Positions 1 to 9,017 of a stretch of DNA of 64,000 nt are shown piece by piece (within the stretch, counting starts at the first letter, position 1; every line of letters begins with the position of its first letter). The position numbers were made by a program, and so were the translations under genes. Under the pieces are notes generated by a model, which had not been told where the DNA came from, did not search any database, and saw only the letters and a list, made by a program, of their open reading frames with translations. Where the stretch lies: assembly GCA_905197115.1 (NCBI GenBank), contig CAJJXN010000001.1, positions 1 through 64,000 of the forward strand. The letters are read 5' to 3'. Origin of the DNA: an uncultured Bacillota bacterium (GTDB lineage: Bacteria; Bacillota_I; Bacilli_A; RFN20; CAG-631).

Positions 1-7
1 TTTTTAA

Positions 8-817
8 TTAGTTATCTTGATTAAATGTTTTTTTATAAAATTCTTCTTGAAGTTGTAAAGCTAAATCATCTTCTTTAACAACTTTAATTGCTTTTGCAAT
101 ATTATTCACATACATTTCTTCTAAAACTTTACCTTTTTCAGCCGTAGCATTGTAAGGATTTCCAGCCACATGATGTGGATACTTACCATACCACCAAATA
201 GCAGAATAAAGACCATTTTCTTCTAAATGATTTAAGCGAACATTTTCTCTTGTTTGTTCTTCTACTAATTGATTTAAATGAACAGTGTGAGGATGTGTAT
301 ACATAATTTCACTTGTTTCCATCATATCTGCATGACCGCCACCTTCCATTGGACCATGAGCCTTTAAAAAGTCTTGATCTTGTTGGTAAGTGCGATAATG
401 AGCATTAATAACATACACAATGTATGGATGTGGCTTTTCTAAACGAGATTGTGCAAAATATTTCATAAAATTAGTTGAACCACCATGTCCATTAATAATG
501 ATAATTTTTTTGTAACCATTACGCGCTAATTCATCACATAATTCTTCTAAAATTTGAAATTGTAATTGGCTAGAAATAGATAAACAACCAGCTGTATGTT
601 GTGCTTCACTAATGATACCATAAGGAGCAATTGGCACAACTAAAGCAGGTTCTTTTTCTGCTGCTTTTTTAGCTAAATCTCTTGCAATGAACATATCTGT
701 TCCAAGAGGTAAATGATAACCATGTTTTTCTAAACAACCAACTGGAATAATAGCTACTCCTTTTGTAAGTTTAATAGAATCTTGAAATTCTACGGATGTA
801 AGTTCTTCCCAAAGCAT
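8..817 (-). CDS. creatininase-family amidohydrolase
   Basis: 269-aa cytoplasmic protein of the creatininase/MftE family of metal-dependent amidohydrolases, which hydrolyse cyclic or linear amides. Seen: the N-terminal metal-site motif PVGCLEKHGYHLPLGTD (about residues 26-42) and the NGHGG loop at about 109-113, with conserved acidic residues near GGGHADMMETSE. Length is normal for the family. The start has a clear AAAGGAG site. It reads in the same direction as tldE/tldD, about 1.3 kb into that strand's gene run, so it may be the last gene of their transcript. The substrate cannot be deduced; creatinine itself is only one member's substrate. Confidence 0.85.
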   Translation of the reverse strand: MLWEELTSVEFQDSIKLTKGVAIIPVGCLEKHGYHLPLGTDMFIARDLAKKAAEKEPALVVPIAPYGIISEAQHTAGCLSISSQLQFQILEELCDELARNGYKKIIIINGHGGSTNFMKYFAQSRLEKPHPYIVYVINAHYRTYQQDQDFLKAHGPMEGGGHADMMETSEIMYTHPHTVHLNQLVEEQTRENVRLNHLEENGLYSAIWWYGKYPHHVAGNPYNATAEKGKVLEEMYVNNIAKAIKVVKEDDLALQLQEEFYKKTFNQDN

Positions 818-831
818 TTTTTGTTTCTCCT

Positions 832-2163
832 TTATTTTCCTGATACAACTAAATTCTTAACATATACACTAGGACATTCAACGCCACTATAAGTGACTTT
901 TGAATCATTCGCAACATCAACAATCGATTCAAATAATGTAAATAAATTTCCAGCAATAGTAATTAAATTAACGGGTTTACTGATTTCACCATTTTCAATT
1001 ACATACCCATTCGCTTGCAAAGAAAAGTTTCCACTTAAACCATCCATTCCAGCGTGAATTCCTTGAATACCGGTGATATATAAACCATTTTTGATTTGTT
1101 GCATTAAATCTTCTTTTGATTTCTTTCCAGCTTTTAAAACAAGTAAAGAGGTATTCGTACCGACAATACCTAAAGCACTTCCTTTAAAGCCATTTCCGGT
1201 GGTTTCAACATTTGCTTCTTTAGCAGATTCAATGTTATAAAAATAAGTCTTTAAAATTCCTTTATCAATGACTTTTTTAGTTGAAGTTGCAACTCCTTCA
1301 TCATCAAAACCTCTAAAGTAAAAAGGATATTTTTTACTATGTGGCTCTTCAGTTAACGTTACTTTGTTACTAGCGACTCTTTCATTTAATTTGTTTACGA
1401 GTTTTGATTTATTTTTATTAATATTTTCTCCATATAAAGAACGTTTTAAAGATGAAATCATACTAGCAGTGACATTTGAGTCTAATAAAATTTTATATTT
1501 TTTAGATTTTACTGGTTCTGCTCCTAATTGACTTAATGCTTCTTTAATCGCTTCAAGTGCGACTGCTTGAGGATTAAATTCATCAAAAGAAGAGATAATT
1601 TGATATTTAAAACCGGTTTTTGCATCTTCATTTTCCTTGACAAAAGCTTCACAATAACACATTGCATCAACTGTCTTATGTGAAAGATTCACATTTTTGG
1701 AGTTGATAATGGAAATTTTATTTTCTTCTTCCTCATAAGACATCGTTACTTCTGCTACTTTTGGATCATAAGATAAACCGACTTCTTCGGCTTTTAATAA
1801 AGCAGCAATTTTATCTTTAACAGGTGCATTTTCAAAAGAATCATTATACGTTTTCATCTTTTTATATTTTTGACTTCCTTCAAAAATAGCAACATCTTTA
1901 TTTTCTTCAATAATTTGAGCATTATTAATAATTGAGTTTAAAATGAAATCAATGGAATCAGAAGTTAAGTTTTCGGTATAAACACAACCCATTTTTCCGT
2001 TATAAATTCCACGAGCAGAAATTACTTCATTTTCAGCTACATTATAACTTTCAACTTTTTTATGAAAAATGGTTATGGAAAGTTTTTTGCTTTGTGAGAT
2101 ATAAAATTCTAAATCTTCAATGCCTTTTTCTTTCGCTAAAGCAAATATTTTTTTATAATTCAT
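832..2163 (-). CDS. tldE: TldE/PmbA-type metalloprotease subunit
   Basis: About 443-aa partner subunit of the TldD/TldE protease, which degrades unfolded or modified peptides and matures some RiPPs in other bacteria. The protein shares the TldD/PmbA fold, including the C-terminal 'G..SGNFSLQANGYVIENGEI' type region, but has no HExxxGH zinc motif, as is usual for the E subunit. The start is placed at the ATG at 2163 because GGAGGGAACTAAG lies just before it; a longer reading begins inside the end of tldD. It lies 1 nt after the tldD stop, so the two are translationally coupled and almost certainly made as one complex. Confidence 0.88.
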   Translation of the reverse strand: MNYKKIFALAKEKGIEDLEFYISQSKKLSITIFHKKVESYNVAENEVISARGIYNGKMGCVYTENLTSDSIDFILNSIINNAQIIEENKDVAIFEGSQKYKKMKTYNDSFENAPVKDKIAALLKAEEVGLSYDPKVAEVTMSYEEEENKISIINSKNVNLSHKTVDAMCYCEAFVKENEDAKTGFKYQIISSFDEFNPQAVALEAIKEALSQLGAEPVKSKKYKILLDSNVTASMISSLKRSLYGENINKNKSKLVNKLNERVASNKVTLTEEPHSKKYPFYFRGFDDEGVATSTKKVIDKGILKTYFYNIESAKEANVETTGNGFKGSALGIVGTNTSLLVLKAGKKSKEDLMQQIKNGLYITGIQGIHAGMDGLSGNFSLQANGYVIENGEISKPVNLITIAGNLFTLFESIVDVANDSKVTYSGVECPSVYVKNLVVSGK

Positions 2164-2164
2164 C

Positions 2165-3559
2165 TTAGTTCCCTCCTCTTCCACCAACAGTCATGCTAGA
2201 AACACGAATAGTTGGTTGACCGACATCAGCAGGAATGCTACCACTAGAAGCACCACACATACCTTGTGCACGTTTTAAATTGTTAGCAACCATATCAATT
2301 TTAAGTAATACATTTGCCCCATTTCCAATTAAAGTAGCTCCTTTTACTGGAGTGGTAATTTTACCATTATTTACAATATAACCTTCGCTTACTGAAAAGT
2401 TAAAGTCACCTGTTGCCGGATTAACACTGCCACCACCTAACGATTTTGCATATAAACCATATTTCGTGTTGGCGATAATTTCTTCAAATGTAGATTTGCC
2501 ATTGTCAATAAAAGTATTTGACATTCTTGAAGTTGGCTCATATTTATAAGATTCACGACGGCAAGCACCATTTCCTTCTCGATTCATGGCTCTACCATTA
2601 AAGTTATCAATTAAATAATTTTGTAAAATACCATCTTTAATTAAAACGTTACGATAAGTTTTATTTCCTTCATCATCAAAGTTTGCTGATCCCCAACCAC
2701 CTTCAATTGTTCCATCATCAATAGCAGTTACTACATCACTTGCAATTTTAGTGCCTAATTTATTGGTGAAAATAGATAAATTTCTTGAAACGGCTGATGC
2801 TTCAAGAGGATGACCACAAGCTTCATGGAAGATTACGCCACCAAATCCATTGTCAATAATAACAGGCATAACTTTGGCAGGACATTCTTCAGCTTCAAGC
2901 ATTGTAATAGCACTTTTTGCTGTTTCTTTAGCTAATGCTTCAATATCAATTTCGTCTTTGAAAAATTCAAAGCCTTTTTGAGCGCCAGGACCTACTCCTT
3001 GTGCTTCCATTTGTTCATCATTTTTTGCAATTGCCGTTAAATAGAGGCGACCTCTACAACGTGTATCATTAACAATTTTCCCATCTGTATTAAAAATGGT
3101 AATGTATTGACAAGAATTTGAAAAACGAATATCTACTTTCGCAATTTTTTCATCATATTCTTTCGCTGCTTTATAACCTCTTTTTAATAATTCCAATTGT
3201 TCTTGTAAAGGAACTTGATCATAAGGAATTTTTGGCAAATGTTTTTTAGGATTACGAACAACCTTTAAAGGTTTTACTTCGTATTGTTTTTCTCCTTCAA
3301 AACTATCTTTTAATGTTGTTGCTAATTTAATTAAACTTTTAAAAGATAAATCATTGGTATAACCATATACACATTTATCTTTTTTCAAAATGCGAATACC
3401 GCATCCATATTCATTGCCACTATTTGCTTTTGAAACAATTCCATTTTCTAAGGCAAGACTGGATTCAAATGTATTTTCAAAAAAGAGTTCTCCAAAATCA
3501 GCACCAGTTTGTAAGGTGATATCAAGAATCTTTTTTGCTTTTTCTTTACTAATCATCAT
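2165..3559 (-). CDS. tldD: TldD zinc metalloprotease
   Basis: 464-aa catalytic subunit of the TldD/TldE heterodimeric protease (peptidase family U62). The zinc motif is visible as FHEACGHPLEAS (HExxxGH) near residue 246, and the C-terminal GxxSGSIPADVGQP region is typical of TldD. A GAAAGGAG site precedes two possible in-frame ATGs (3559 and 3556). It is the first gene of the tldD-tldE pair. No RiPP precursor is seen beside it, so a housekeeping role in peptide turnover is more likely than toxin maturation. Confidence 0.92.
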   Translation of the reverse strand: MMISKEKAKKILDITLQTGADFGELFFENTFESSLALENGIVSKANSGNEYGCGIRILKKDKCVYGYTNDLSFKSLIKLATTLKDSFEGEKQYEVKPLKVVRNPKKHLPKIPYDQVPLQEQLELLKRGYKAAKEYDEKIAKVDIRFSNSCQYITIFNTDGKIVNDTRCRGRLYLTAIAKNDEQMEAQGVGPGAQKGFEFFKDEIDIEALAKETAKSAITMLEAEECPAKVMPVIIDNGFGGVIFHEACGHPLEASAVSRNLSIFTNKLGTKIASDVVTAIDDGTIEGGWGSANFDDEGNKTYRNVLIKDGILQNYLIDNFNGRAMNREGNGACRRESYKYEPTSRMSNTFIDNGKSTFEEIIANTKYGLYAKSLGGGSVNPATGDFNFSVSEGYIVNNGKITTPVKGATLIGNGANVLLKIDMVANNLKRAQGMCGASSGSIPADVGQPTIRVSSMTVGGRGGN

Positions 3560-3689
3560 ATCGGCTCCTTTCTTATTGATTTCATTATATCACTTTTTAT
3601 ATTTTTTTATAGAAAAATATAATAAAAGTTTATTGAAGAAAAAAGCAGAATAGGTTATTCTTTATTTGAGAAAGATAGGAGAAATTGAA

Positions 3690-5678
3690 ATGGAAATAAA
3701 AAAAGAACTTGTTTATAAAGTTGATTATATAAATCCTACTGAAAAAACGAATCCAAGTTGTGCTTATGTTCCTGCTTTTAGAGGGCAAGATCAATTAATT
3801 ATTTATACTTATGATTATTGTTATAAAACAAAAAATGGAATGAGTGGGACAAATCCGTGGGGACTTGAAATAGCAATTAATGAGGATGGAATTGCGACAG
3901 AAATCAGTGATCGTTTAGTAATTCCTCAAAAAGGATTTTTATTAAGTGGCAACTCAAAAGCACATACATTTTTATTAGAAAATGTAGAATTAGGAACAAA
4001 AGTTAGTTTTGATGAAAAAAGTATGTTATTAACAGTCCATGTAAATAAAATCAAATCGGCTTTATATACTTTAAATATAAAAATTCAAGAAATTCAAAAT
4101 AGAGTTAAAGAAGCGTTTAAAGATGTTTTACTTTTTGATCGACACGTAGTGCAAGAAAATGTAAAATGGATTGAAACAAATTTTTTGAAATTAAACCAAA
4201 TGCAAGCAAATGATTTAGATGAAAAAACAATAAATGAATTTTTTGAAATAAATGATAAAATTCAAAAAAAGATAACGGAAGTATATTGTGCAACAATGCC
4301 TAGTTATAGTGTCGAATCAAGAGGTGTTTGGTTCCGACCAGAAGAAAAGACTTTGCAAGAAATCATACATAATTTAGATATTATGCAAGAATGCAATTTA
4401 AATACGTTATATGTTGAATCATTTTATAACGGAAACATTCCAGGAATTTCAAAAATCACTGATACTTGTGAAGAAGTTAAAGAGGGAGATTATGGAATTT
4501 ATAAAAAAGATTATTTAAAAGCTTTAATTGCCGAAGCACATAAAAGAAATATCGAAGTTCATGCTTGGGTTGAAAACTTTTTTGTGGGAGAACATATTCG
4601 TTTTGACAAGGATTATCCTGATGAGTTTAGAATGGTGAATTATGATGGTACGACGATGCAAGGACCTGGAGATGGAAATAGTGAAATTATGGAAAACGGT
4701 TTTATTTTCTTAGATCCAGCGAATCCTAAAGTTCATGAATATGTGCTATCTATTTATGAAGAAATGTTAACTAATTATGATTTTGATGGCTTCCATATTG
4801 ATTATGTACGTTATCCAAATGGTAATTTAGATATTTTAACAAGTAATGGCTATAGTGAATATGCAATGGAAGAATTTAAAAAACGATATGGTTATGCTGA
4901 AACAGAAAATGTAAGAGAGTTGGTAAAAGATGACAAAGTGAATCAACAATGGATTCAATATCGATGCGATAAAATTACTTTAATGGTAAAAGAAGTTTAC
5001 GAACTAGTTCATAAAATCAAGCCAAATTGTAAAATCTCAATGGCTGTTGTTCCAGAAACTGATTATGCAATCAAAAATAAAATGCAAGACTGGGTTAAAT
5101 GGGTAAAAAATGGTTGGATTGATATTACATTGCCAATGGCTTATTATTTTGGAACGAGCGAAATTGAAAACGCAACGAGAAATTTAGTTACTTTTAATGA
5201 AAATAAAGCTTTTAGTTACACGGGAATTTCGCCAAACTATCCAGGGGCACCTAGTGTCGTAAATGCTTATCAAATCGAGGCTTGTATTAAAAATAAAGCT
5301 CAAGGATATGCGATCTTTGCTTTACACAATATTTTACCTTATCCTTCTATTCAACATGTTTTAAAAATTGGACCAAATCGGAATGCTGCCGTTTTACCTC
5401 ATGGTGATTTTAATAAAATATTAAATGCTTATAAAAGTGATTTATTAGAAAAAATCATTTATTTTGAAGAAAATAACGAATTAGTTCATAAAAAAGAATT
5501 TCTTCATAAAATAAATGCTTTAAAAGCCGATAATTTAGAGGATTTAATTAATAAATTGAATTATTTTATAGAAGAAGTTAAAAAAGATCTTGTGGGAAAT
5601 TCTTATCAAGCCTTCATAAAACAAACACAACATATTTTAACAATTTTAAAAATTCAAGAATATCAAGCGACAAAATGA
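3690..5678 (+). CDS. GHL10-type glycoside hydrolase, apparently intracellular
   Basis: About 662-aa protein. From about residue 210 it matches the glycosyl-hydrolase-like family 10 (GHL10/DUF187, YddW-type) barrel: RGVWFRPEEKT, then NLNTLYVESF, HAWVENFF and the FDGFHIDYVRYP strand with acidic residues at the expected catalytic end. The start is taken at the ATG at 3690 with AGGAG 8 nt upstream; an upstream TTG in the same frame is weaker. Unlike the usual lipoprotein or secreted relatives, no signal peptide or lipobox is visible, so it probably works on imported oligosaccharide. nagB follows 37 nt downstream, which suggests amino-sugar substrates (inference). Confidence 0.75.
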   Translation: MEIKKELVYKVDYINPTEKTNPSCAYVPAFRGQDQLIIYTYDYCYKTKNGMSGTNPWGLEIAINEDGIATEISDRLVIPQKGFLLSGNSKAHTFLLENVELGTKVSFDEKSMLLTVHVNKIKSALYTLNIKIQEIQNRVKEAFKDVLLFDRHVVQENVKWIETNFLKLNQMQANDLDEKTINEFFEINDKIQKKITEVYCATMPSYSVESRGVWFRPEEKTLQEIIHNLDIMQECNLNTLYVESFYNGNIPGISKITDTCEEVKEGDYGIYKKDYLKALIAEAHKRNIEVHAWVENFFVGEHIRFDKDYPDEFRMVNYDGTTMQGPGDGNSEIMENGFIFLDPANPKVHEYVLSIYEEMLTNYDFDGFHIDYVRYPNGNLDILTSNGYSEYAMEEFKKRYGYAETENVRELVKDDKVNQQWIQYRCDKITLMVKEVYELVHKIKPNCKISMAVVPETDYAIKNKMQDWVKWVKNGWIDITLPMAYYFGTSEIENATRNLVTFNENKAFSYTGISPNYPGAPSVVNAYQIEACIKNKAQGYAIFALHNILPYPSIQHVLKIGPNRNAAVLPHGDFNKILNAYKSDLLEKIIYFEENNELVHKKEFLHKINALKADNLEDLINKLNYFIEEVKKDLVGNSYQAFIKQTQHILTILKIQEYQATK

Positions 5679-5715
5679 AAAAAAAGGTTTATAATAAAAA
5701 AGGAAAGAGGGAATA

Positions 5716-6435
5716 ATGATGGAAATTAAAATTATGAATTCTAAAAAAATAGATGAAGAAATTGCAAATTTATTTATTAAAACAGTAAATGACAACCCAA
5801 AATGTATTTTAGGATTAGCAACAGGGTCAAGTCCTTTAGGTGTCTACCAATTATTAGTGAAAGCATGTGAAGAAAAAAAAGTTTCTTTTAAAGATGTTAC
5901 TACTTTTAATTTAGATGAATATGTGGGCTTAGATGGAGATCATGACCAATCATATCGTTATTTTATGAACCACAATTTATTTAATCACATTGATATCGAT
6001 AAAGCGCATACACATGTACCTTCAGGATTAAATATTGAAGCTGCTAGTCAATATGATAAAGATATTGAAGCTGCTGGAGGAATTGATCTTCAAATCTTAG
6101 GTATCGGTTCAAATGGACATATTGCCTTTAATGAACCAGGAACACCATTAGATTCTTTAACTCATGTAGTTAAATTAGATGATTCTACACGTAAAGATAA
6201 CGCTCGTTTCTTTACAAGCATTGATGAAGTTCCAACGCATGCAGTTAGCATGGGACTTGCTTCAATTATGAAAGCTAAAAAAATAGTATTAATTGCAACA
6301 GGTGCTAAAAAAGCACAAGCGATTAAAGCCTTAGTAGATGGTGAAGTTACTTCATCTTTACCTGTAAGTATTTTAAAAAATCATAAAGATGCAACAATTT
6401 ATGTAGATGAAGAAGCAGCTTCATTATTAGGATAA
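5716..6435 (+). CDS. nagB: glucosamine-6-phosphate deaminase
   Basis: 239-aa cytoplasmic enzyme converting glucosamine-6-phosphate to fructose-6-phosphate and ammonia. Seen: LATGSSPLGVYQ phosphate loop (about 36-47), FNLDEYVGL with the catalytic Asp, and GIGSNGHIAFNEPGT (about 130-144). Length fits the short Gram-positive NagB. Two adjacent ATGs (5716, 5719) follow GAGGGAATA. It lies between the GHL10 glycosidase and a zinc-ribbon gene 3 nt downstream, and with the NahK-like kinase at 7.8 kb forms an amino-sugar catabolic group. Confidence 0.95.
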   Translation: MMEIKIMNSKKIDEEIANLFIKTVNDNPKCILGLATGSSPLGVYQLLVKACEEKKVSFKDVTTFNLDEYVGLDGDHDQSYRYFMNHNLFNHIDIDKAHTHVPSGLNIEAASQYDKDIEAAGGIDLQILGIGSNGHIAFNEPGTPLDSLTHVVKLDDSTRKDNARFFTSIDEVPTHAVSMGLASIMKAKKIVLIATGAKKAQAIKALVDGEVTSSLPVSILKNHKDATIYVDEEAASLLG

Positions 6436-6438
6436 AAT

Positions 6439-6762
6439 ATGTGTAAATGTTTAGTTTGCCACCAAGATGCACAAGTCATAACAAAAGATTTTTTAATTGA
6501 AGAAGTGACTTGTCCTCATTGTGGACATTATCATTATGAAAAACCATTCAAGACATCTTATGATTATTTTTTGTCTCAACAAAATCAAGAAGATGTGAAT
6601 AAAATCATCAAGCAAATGAAAAAAATTATCAAAAAAGAAAATGTATGTTTTGTAGATGATTTCGAAAAATCATTAGCGGATGGTTGTGCTCTTTATGAAC
6701 TATTGCAAATGTTTATTATGAAGCAGAAAATACGGAAGGAAAGACCGTTGCAGATCTTATGA
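6439..6762 (+). CDS. small zinc-ribbon protein, C-terminus probably frameshifted
   Basis: 107-aa cytoplasmic protein of unknown function. Two CxxC knuckles at the N-terminus (CKCLVC and CPHCGH) form a likely zinc ribbon, followed by a charged helix. It starts 3 nt after nagB, so it is co-transcribed. The last 16 codons use AAG, CAG, CGG and CCG, which are rare here. From about 6696 another frame reads smoothly as ANVYYEAENTEGKTVADLM followed by TELQKMK. A single missing base near 6695 would join that tail to the upstream reading, so the listed C-terminus may be a mutation or sequencing error. No function is assigned. Confidence 0.6.
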   Translation: MCKCLVCHQDAQVITKDFLIEEVTCPHCGHYHYEKPFKTSYDYFLSQQNQEDVNKIIKQMKKIIKKENVCFVDDFEKSLADGCALYELLQMFIMKQKIRKERPLQIL

Positions 6763-6792
6763 CTGAATTACAGAAAATGAAAGAAATAAAAA

Positions 6793-6818
6793 AATGATGA
6801 TTTTCATCATTTTTTTCT
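6793..6818 (+). terminator. Rho-independent terminator after the nagB operon
   Basis: Hairpin AAATGATG / CATCATTT with loop ATTTT, followed by a T-run. It closes the GHL10-nagB-zinc-ribbon transcript. Confidence 0.75.
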
Positions 6819-6852
6819 TTATAATAAATTTAGATTGGATTGAGGTATGAAA

Positions 6853-7758
6853 ATGAAATCAAAATATAAACGTTGGATAGATAAAAAAATTGATAATTTG
6901 TCGAATAAAACGATTATTATTACAGGTTGCAATTCAGGAATAGGATTTTATACGGCATTATTTTTATCTTATAAGAATGCAAAAATTATTATGGCTTGTA
7001 GAAATTTAAATAAAGCTCAAGAAGCAAAAGAAAAAATATTACTTGAAAATCCTTGTGCTCAATTAGAAATTTATAAATTAGATGTGTCTTCTTTAGAAAG
7101 TATTCAAGAATTTGTGAAAAATATAAAGAAAAACTATCATTCTATCGACATTTTAATTAATAATGCGGGTGTTTTTCATCTAAAACAAACTTGGACAGAA
7201 AATCATTTTGATATTATTATGGCAACGAATTATTTGGGACCTTACTTATTAAGTGAATTACTCATGCCGATTTTAAAAGAAAAGATAATATTTACAACGT
7301 CTATTGCCCATAAATGGGGTAAAATAAATTATGAAGATTTTTATAGTATCAAACATTATAAGCATATTCCAGTGTATGCAAATTCAAAATTAGCTATATC
7401 TAAATACTTTATGTACTTAGTTTCAAATGAAAAAAGAAAAATACAAGTTTTAGCAGCACATCCAGGCATTAGTTCAACTAATTTATTAGATCCAAGCAAG
7501 GGTGGTGTATCAAAGGCTTTTTCTAGATGTGGGAATGCTTTCTTACGATTATTTATGCATTCTGCGGTTAAAGCTTCTCTATCACTTGTTTATGCTGCAG
7601 GTTCAAATAAAACTTTAAATGGAGATGTTTATGGACCTCGTGGACTTTTTGAAATATCTGGTTACCCTAAAAAAAGAAAATTAAGCAAAAAAGTTTGTGT
7701 GAATGTGGAAGAATTTATCGAGTATACTCAAAAAATACTTCAATTAGATAAAAATTAA
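6853..7758 (+). CDS. short-chain dehydrogenase/reductase (retinol-dehydrogenase-like)
   Basis: About 301-aa Rossmann-fold NAD(P)-dependent oxidoreductase. Seen: cofactor loop TGCNSGIG near the N-terminus, the LDVSS and NNAG motifs, catalytic Ser in FTTSIAHKWG, and the YxxxK pair in YANSKLAISK. The N-terminal basic stretch and length resemble the 'retinol dehydrogenase 12-like' bacterial SDRs. The ATG at 6853 is preferred because it sits 7 nt from GAGG; the ATG at 6847 is only 1 nt from it. The substrate is unknown. It has its own terminator upstream and is followed by the kinase gene. Confidence 0.85.
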   Translation: MKSKYKRWIDKKIDNLSNKTIIITGCNSGIGFYTALFLSYKNAKIIMACRNLNKAQEAKEKILLENPCAQLEIYKLDVSSLESIQEFVKNIKKNYHSIDILINNAGVFHLKQTWTENHFDIIMATNYLGPYLLSELLMPILKEKIIFTTSIAHKWGKINYEDFYSIKHYKHIPVYANSKLAISKYFMYLVSNEKRKIQVLAAHPGISSTNLLDPSKGGVSKAFSRCGNAFLRLFMHSAVKASLSLVYAAGSNKTLNGDVYGPRGLFEISGYPKKRKLSKKVCVNVEEFIEYTQKILQLDKN

Positions 7759-7831
7759 TTGCATTTTAGATGCTTTCAGCATATGATAAAATGTATCTAA
7801 TAGATAATAGCCTATATAGGAGGTTTAATAT

Positions 7832-8968
7832 ATGCTTACAAAAAAAGACTTACAAGAAATTTTTGAAAACTATAATTTAGATTTTTCAAAATATGTGAAT
7901 AAAAAGCAAATTAAAATTGGACATATTAATAATACTTATAAACTTTACTTTGACTTGGGAAGTAAAATGAAACGTTATTTATTACAAGAAATTAATACCA
8001 ATGTATTTCAAAACCCTGTGGAATTAATGGAAAATATTGAAAGAACAACTTCTTTTTTAAGCGAAAAAGTCAAAGACGAAAAAAACGCAGAAAATCGATG
8101 CTTGAGAGTTTTAAAAACAAAAAACAATCGCTCGTATATGATTTCAAGTAAAAATCGTTTTTATCGTATTTATTATTTTATTGAAAATGCGAAAACTTAT
8201 CAAAAAACAAGTGATTTAAAATTATTTTATAATGCTGGAAGAGCAATCGGTGATTTCCAAAACTTATTATCTGATTTTGATGCTTCTTCTTTGCATGAAA
8301 CGATTCCTAATTTTCACAATACTCCTTACCGATTTGAAACCTTTTTAAGAATTCTAAAAAAAGATCCATGTAATCGTGCGAAAACTTGTAACGAAGAAAT
8401 CCAATTTGTATTAGGAATGAAAGATTTTAGCAATATTATTACATCTTTAATTGAAAAAAAGAAAATACCATTAAAAGTAACACACAATGATACAAAATTA
8501 AATAATATTATGTTTGATTGTGATACGAAAGAAGAACTATGCTTAGTTGATTTAGATACTGTTATGCCAGGATCTATTTTATATGATTTTGGGGACGCAA
8601 TTCGCTCAGGTTGTAATAAAGCAGCAGAAGATGAAAAAGATTTAAGTAAAGTTATTTTTTCTACAGAATTATTTCAAGCATTTACCGAAGGATATTTATC
8701 AAGAGTAGTTCAATCAATCACAAAAATTGAATTAGAACATTTAGTAGATAGTGCTATTTTAATGACTTTTGAATGTGGCATGCGTTTTTTAACGGACCAT
8801 ATAGATGGTGACCATTATTTTAAAATTCATTATGAAGGACATAACTTAGTTCGTTGCCGTACACAATTCCATTTGGTAAAACAAATGTTAAAACAAAAAG
8901 AATTATTGGAAGATATGGTTCATACAGCTTATCAAAAAGCATTAAAAGAATCGAAAATCACTTTATAA
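7832..8968 (+). CDS. APH-fold sugar kinase, N-acetylhexosamine 1-kinase (NahK)-like
   Basis: 378-aa phosphotransferase of the aminoglycoside-phosphotransferase fold. Its motifs match N-acetylhexosamine kinases: QEINTNVFQNPVELMENI near residue 50, the catalytic loop THNDTKLNNIMFD (about 213-225), and the metal-binding LVDLDTVMPGS followed by DFGDAIRSG. In bifidobacteria NahK makes GlcNAc/GalNAc-1-phosphate from mucin and milk sugars. AGGAGG lies 8 nt before the start. Its position near nagB and the GHL10 glycosidase supports amino-sugar salvage. The exact sugar is inferred, not proven. Confidence 0.75.
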   Translation: MLTKKDLQEIFENYNLDFSKYVNKKQIKIGHINNTYKLYFDLGSKMKRYLLQEINTNVFQNPVELMENIERTTSFLSEKVKDEKNAENRCLRVLKTKNNRSYMISSKNRFYRIYYFIENAKTYQKTSDLKLFYNAGRAIGDFQNLLSDFDASSLHETIPNFHNTPYRFETFLRILKKDPCNRAKTCNEEIQFVLGMKDFSNIITSLIEKKKIPLKVTHNDTKLNNIMFDCDTKEELCLVDLDTVMPGSILYDFGDAIRSGCNKAAEDEKDLSKVIFSTELFQAFTEGYLSRVVQSITKIELEHLVDSAILMTFECGMRFLTDHIDGDHYFKIHYEGHNLVRCRTQFHLVKQMLKQKELLEDMVHTAYQKALKESKITL

Positions 8969-8981
8969 AAGTGATTTTTTT
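8954..8981 (+). terminator. terminator overlapping the kinase stop codon
   Basis: AAATCACTTT / AAAGTGATTT hairpin followed by T7. The 5' arm includes the last sense codons and the TAA of the kinase gene. Confidence 0.75.
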
Positions 8982-9017
8982 GTTATAATAGGAAAGTAAT
9001 AGTAAGAAGGTAGAGTT

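Noticed and set aside
2165..3559. TldD/TldE as part of a microcin or RiPP cluster
   Set aside because: No precursor peptide, modification enzyme or exporter lies beside the pair.
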